NCBI GenBank assembly: GCA_023055355.1
Contig: JALJCS010000012.1
Location: 9,894,501-9,958,500, forward strand
Direction: 5' to 3'
Origin: Agelaius tricolor
Taxonomy: Eukaryota; Chordata; Aves; Passeriformes; Icteridae
Length of the DNA: 64,000 bases
Of the stretch, positions 1-64,000 are shown in pieces (position 1 is the first letter of the stretch; each line of letters opens with the position of its first letter). Made by a program: the position numbers and the translations under genes. Below the pieces are notes generated by a model that saw only the letters and a program-made list of their open reading frames with translations, was not told the origin of the DNA and made no database searches.

Positions 1-349
1 TCAGCAAACTGCCTGCAAGCACCAAAACACAAAAACCAGTGACACAGCTTTTGTAGGAATGAAAAAGCCTATCTGTACACACACAGTGCTGCATCTCTTC
101 TTCCCCTTGCAAACTGCACCTTGTTGGAAGTGAATTTCAGAACTCATTCTCACATCAAAAGGAATGTATTCTACTCGGGTAGCCCAGAACTACAGTAAAT
201 GTTTCTCAGGAGTGACTTGTCAGATAGGGTAAATGCAGATGTAAATTAGGCTGGTTCAAATCAGCCTGACTCCATGTCTTGCCTGCCTGTGCCATGCAGA
301 GTGTCCTATGTGCTATGTGGGGGGTGAAAAGCCTAATATTAATGTTTAC
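1..349. other. intron sequence 3' of the last visible DOCK10 exon
   Basis: No exon is visible here. The remaining DHR-2 end and C-terminal tail (about 80 residues), the stop codon and the 3' UTR must lie below position 1, because exon w50 ends with a proper GT donor (AC at 348-349 on the plus strand). Confidence 0.6.
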
Positions 350-63536
<63,187 letters not shown>

Positions 63537-64000
63537 CTGGCAGGGGAGAAAAATGTATTTATTTATTTATTTTTTAAAAACAAATAACATACCTGCTATT
63601 TCAGGGAGGTAACCATAATGAGCCTTCACTGCAATGTTAGTACACCTTTTGCTCTGATCCTATTGTCTCCTTAAAAACCATGACATTTTTAAAATACTTT
63701 TTTCCTAAGCCGCATGTATCTTTTTTCCCCAAGACTCTGAAGCTGTAACAGTTCTATACAAATGATAAAATACCAATTTTTGGTCTCTTTGCAGCTCTGC
63801 CACCACAACAGGCAACAAACCCCAAGCAATTTCCAAAGAGAGATCCCATTCAAGGCTGGCAAAGGAAGGAGACTGAGCTTTTCAATAGATTTCATAACCA
63901 GGACCATTACAGCTTTCATCTTAAAGCTTCTATATCACTTCATGATTTCAAGATTTATTTTTCTGTTTAATATGATGAGCACAGCCTTCAAGCAATTTTT
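63537..64000. other. intron sequence 5' of the first visible DOCK10 exon
   Basis: Contains a short attt tetranucleotide run at about 63556-63571. No exon for the preceding conserved segment (HVVNYKYE in mammals) is present, so the upstream exons lie beyond 64000. Confidence 0.5.

Overview
This is a stretch of vertebrate nuclear DNA, most likely from a bird. Small coding exons with GT-AG borders alternate with AT-rich introns of 85 bp to about 4.9 kb. There are degraded CR1-like LINE tails and one endogenous retroviral LTR. Bird is inferred from the CR1-type tail and the compact introns; a songbird is possible but not shown.

Every exon I can support belongs to one gene on the minus strand: DOCK10 (zizimin-3), a DOCK-D family guanine-nucleotide exchange factor for Cdc42 and Rac. 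I placed 50 exons between 63536 (5' end of the coding part seen) and 350 (3' end). Exon phases agree at every junction and no exon is interrupted by a stop. Together they give about 5.9 kb of coding sequence, roughly 1,967 codons of a protein that is about 2,180 residues in mammals. The first ~120 residues with the promoter lie beyond 64000, and the last ~80 residues with the 3' UTR lie below position 1. Exons are called w1 (63464..63536) to w50 (350..450) in transcription order; these are not official exon numbers. Residue positions count from the first codon seen in the window.

Layout from 5' to 3' of the gene (high to low coordinates): w1-w4 (63.5-58.0 kb) encode an acidic linker, a poly-glycine tract and the PH domain. 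w5-w12 (56.4-43.9 kb) encode the region before DHR-1. w13-w17 (42.8-38.6 kb) encode the DHR-1/C2-like lipid-binding domain. w18-w40 (38.0-15.0 kb) encode the long helical (armadillo-like) middle, including a variable stretch at 18.6-24.4 kb with short, frame-neutral exons. w41-w50 (13.6-0.35 kb) encode the catalytic DHR-2 (DOCKER) domain.

The introns hold little that can be named: an LTR with a polypurine tract in the same orientation as the gene (54142..54948 plus internal sequence above it), one clear and one weak CR1-type remnant, several two-copy tandem duplications and simple repeats. I found no second gene, RNA gene, CRISPR array or novel system. The points most worth a second look are the same-strand LTR with its polyadenylation signal, a U-rich tract just after the donor of w6, a 45-nt exon with a poor acceptor, a NAGNAG acceptor, and the poly-glycine tract before the PH domain.
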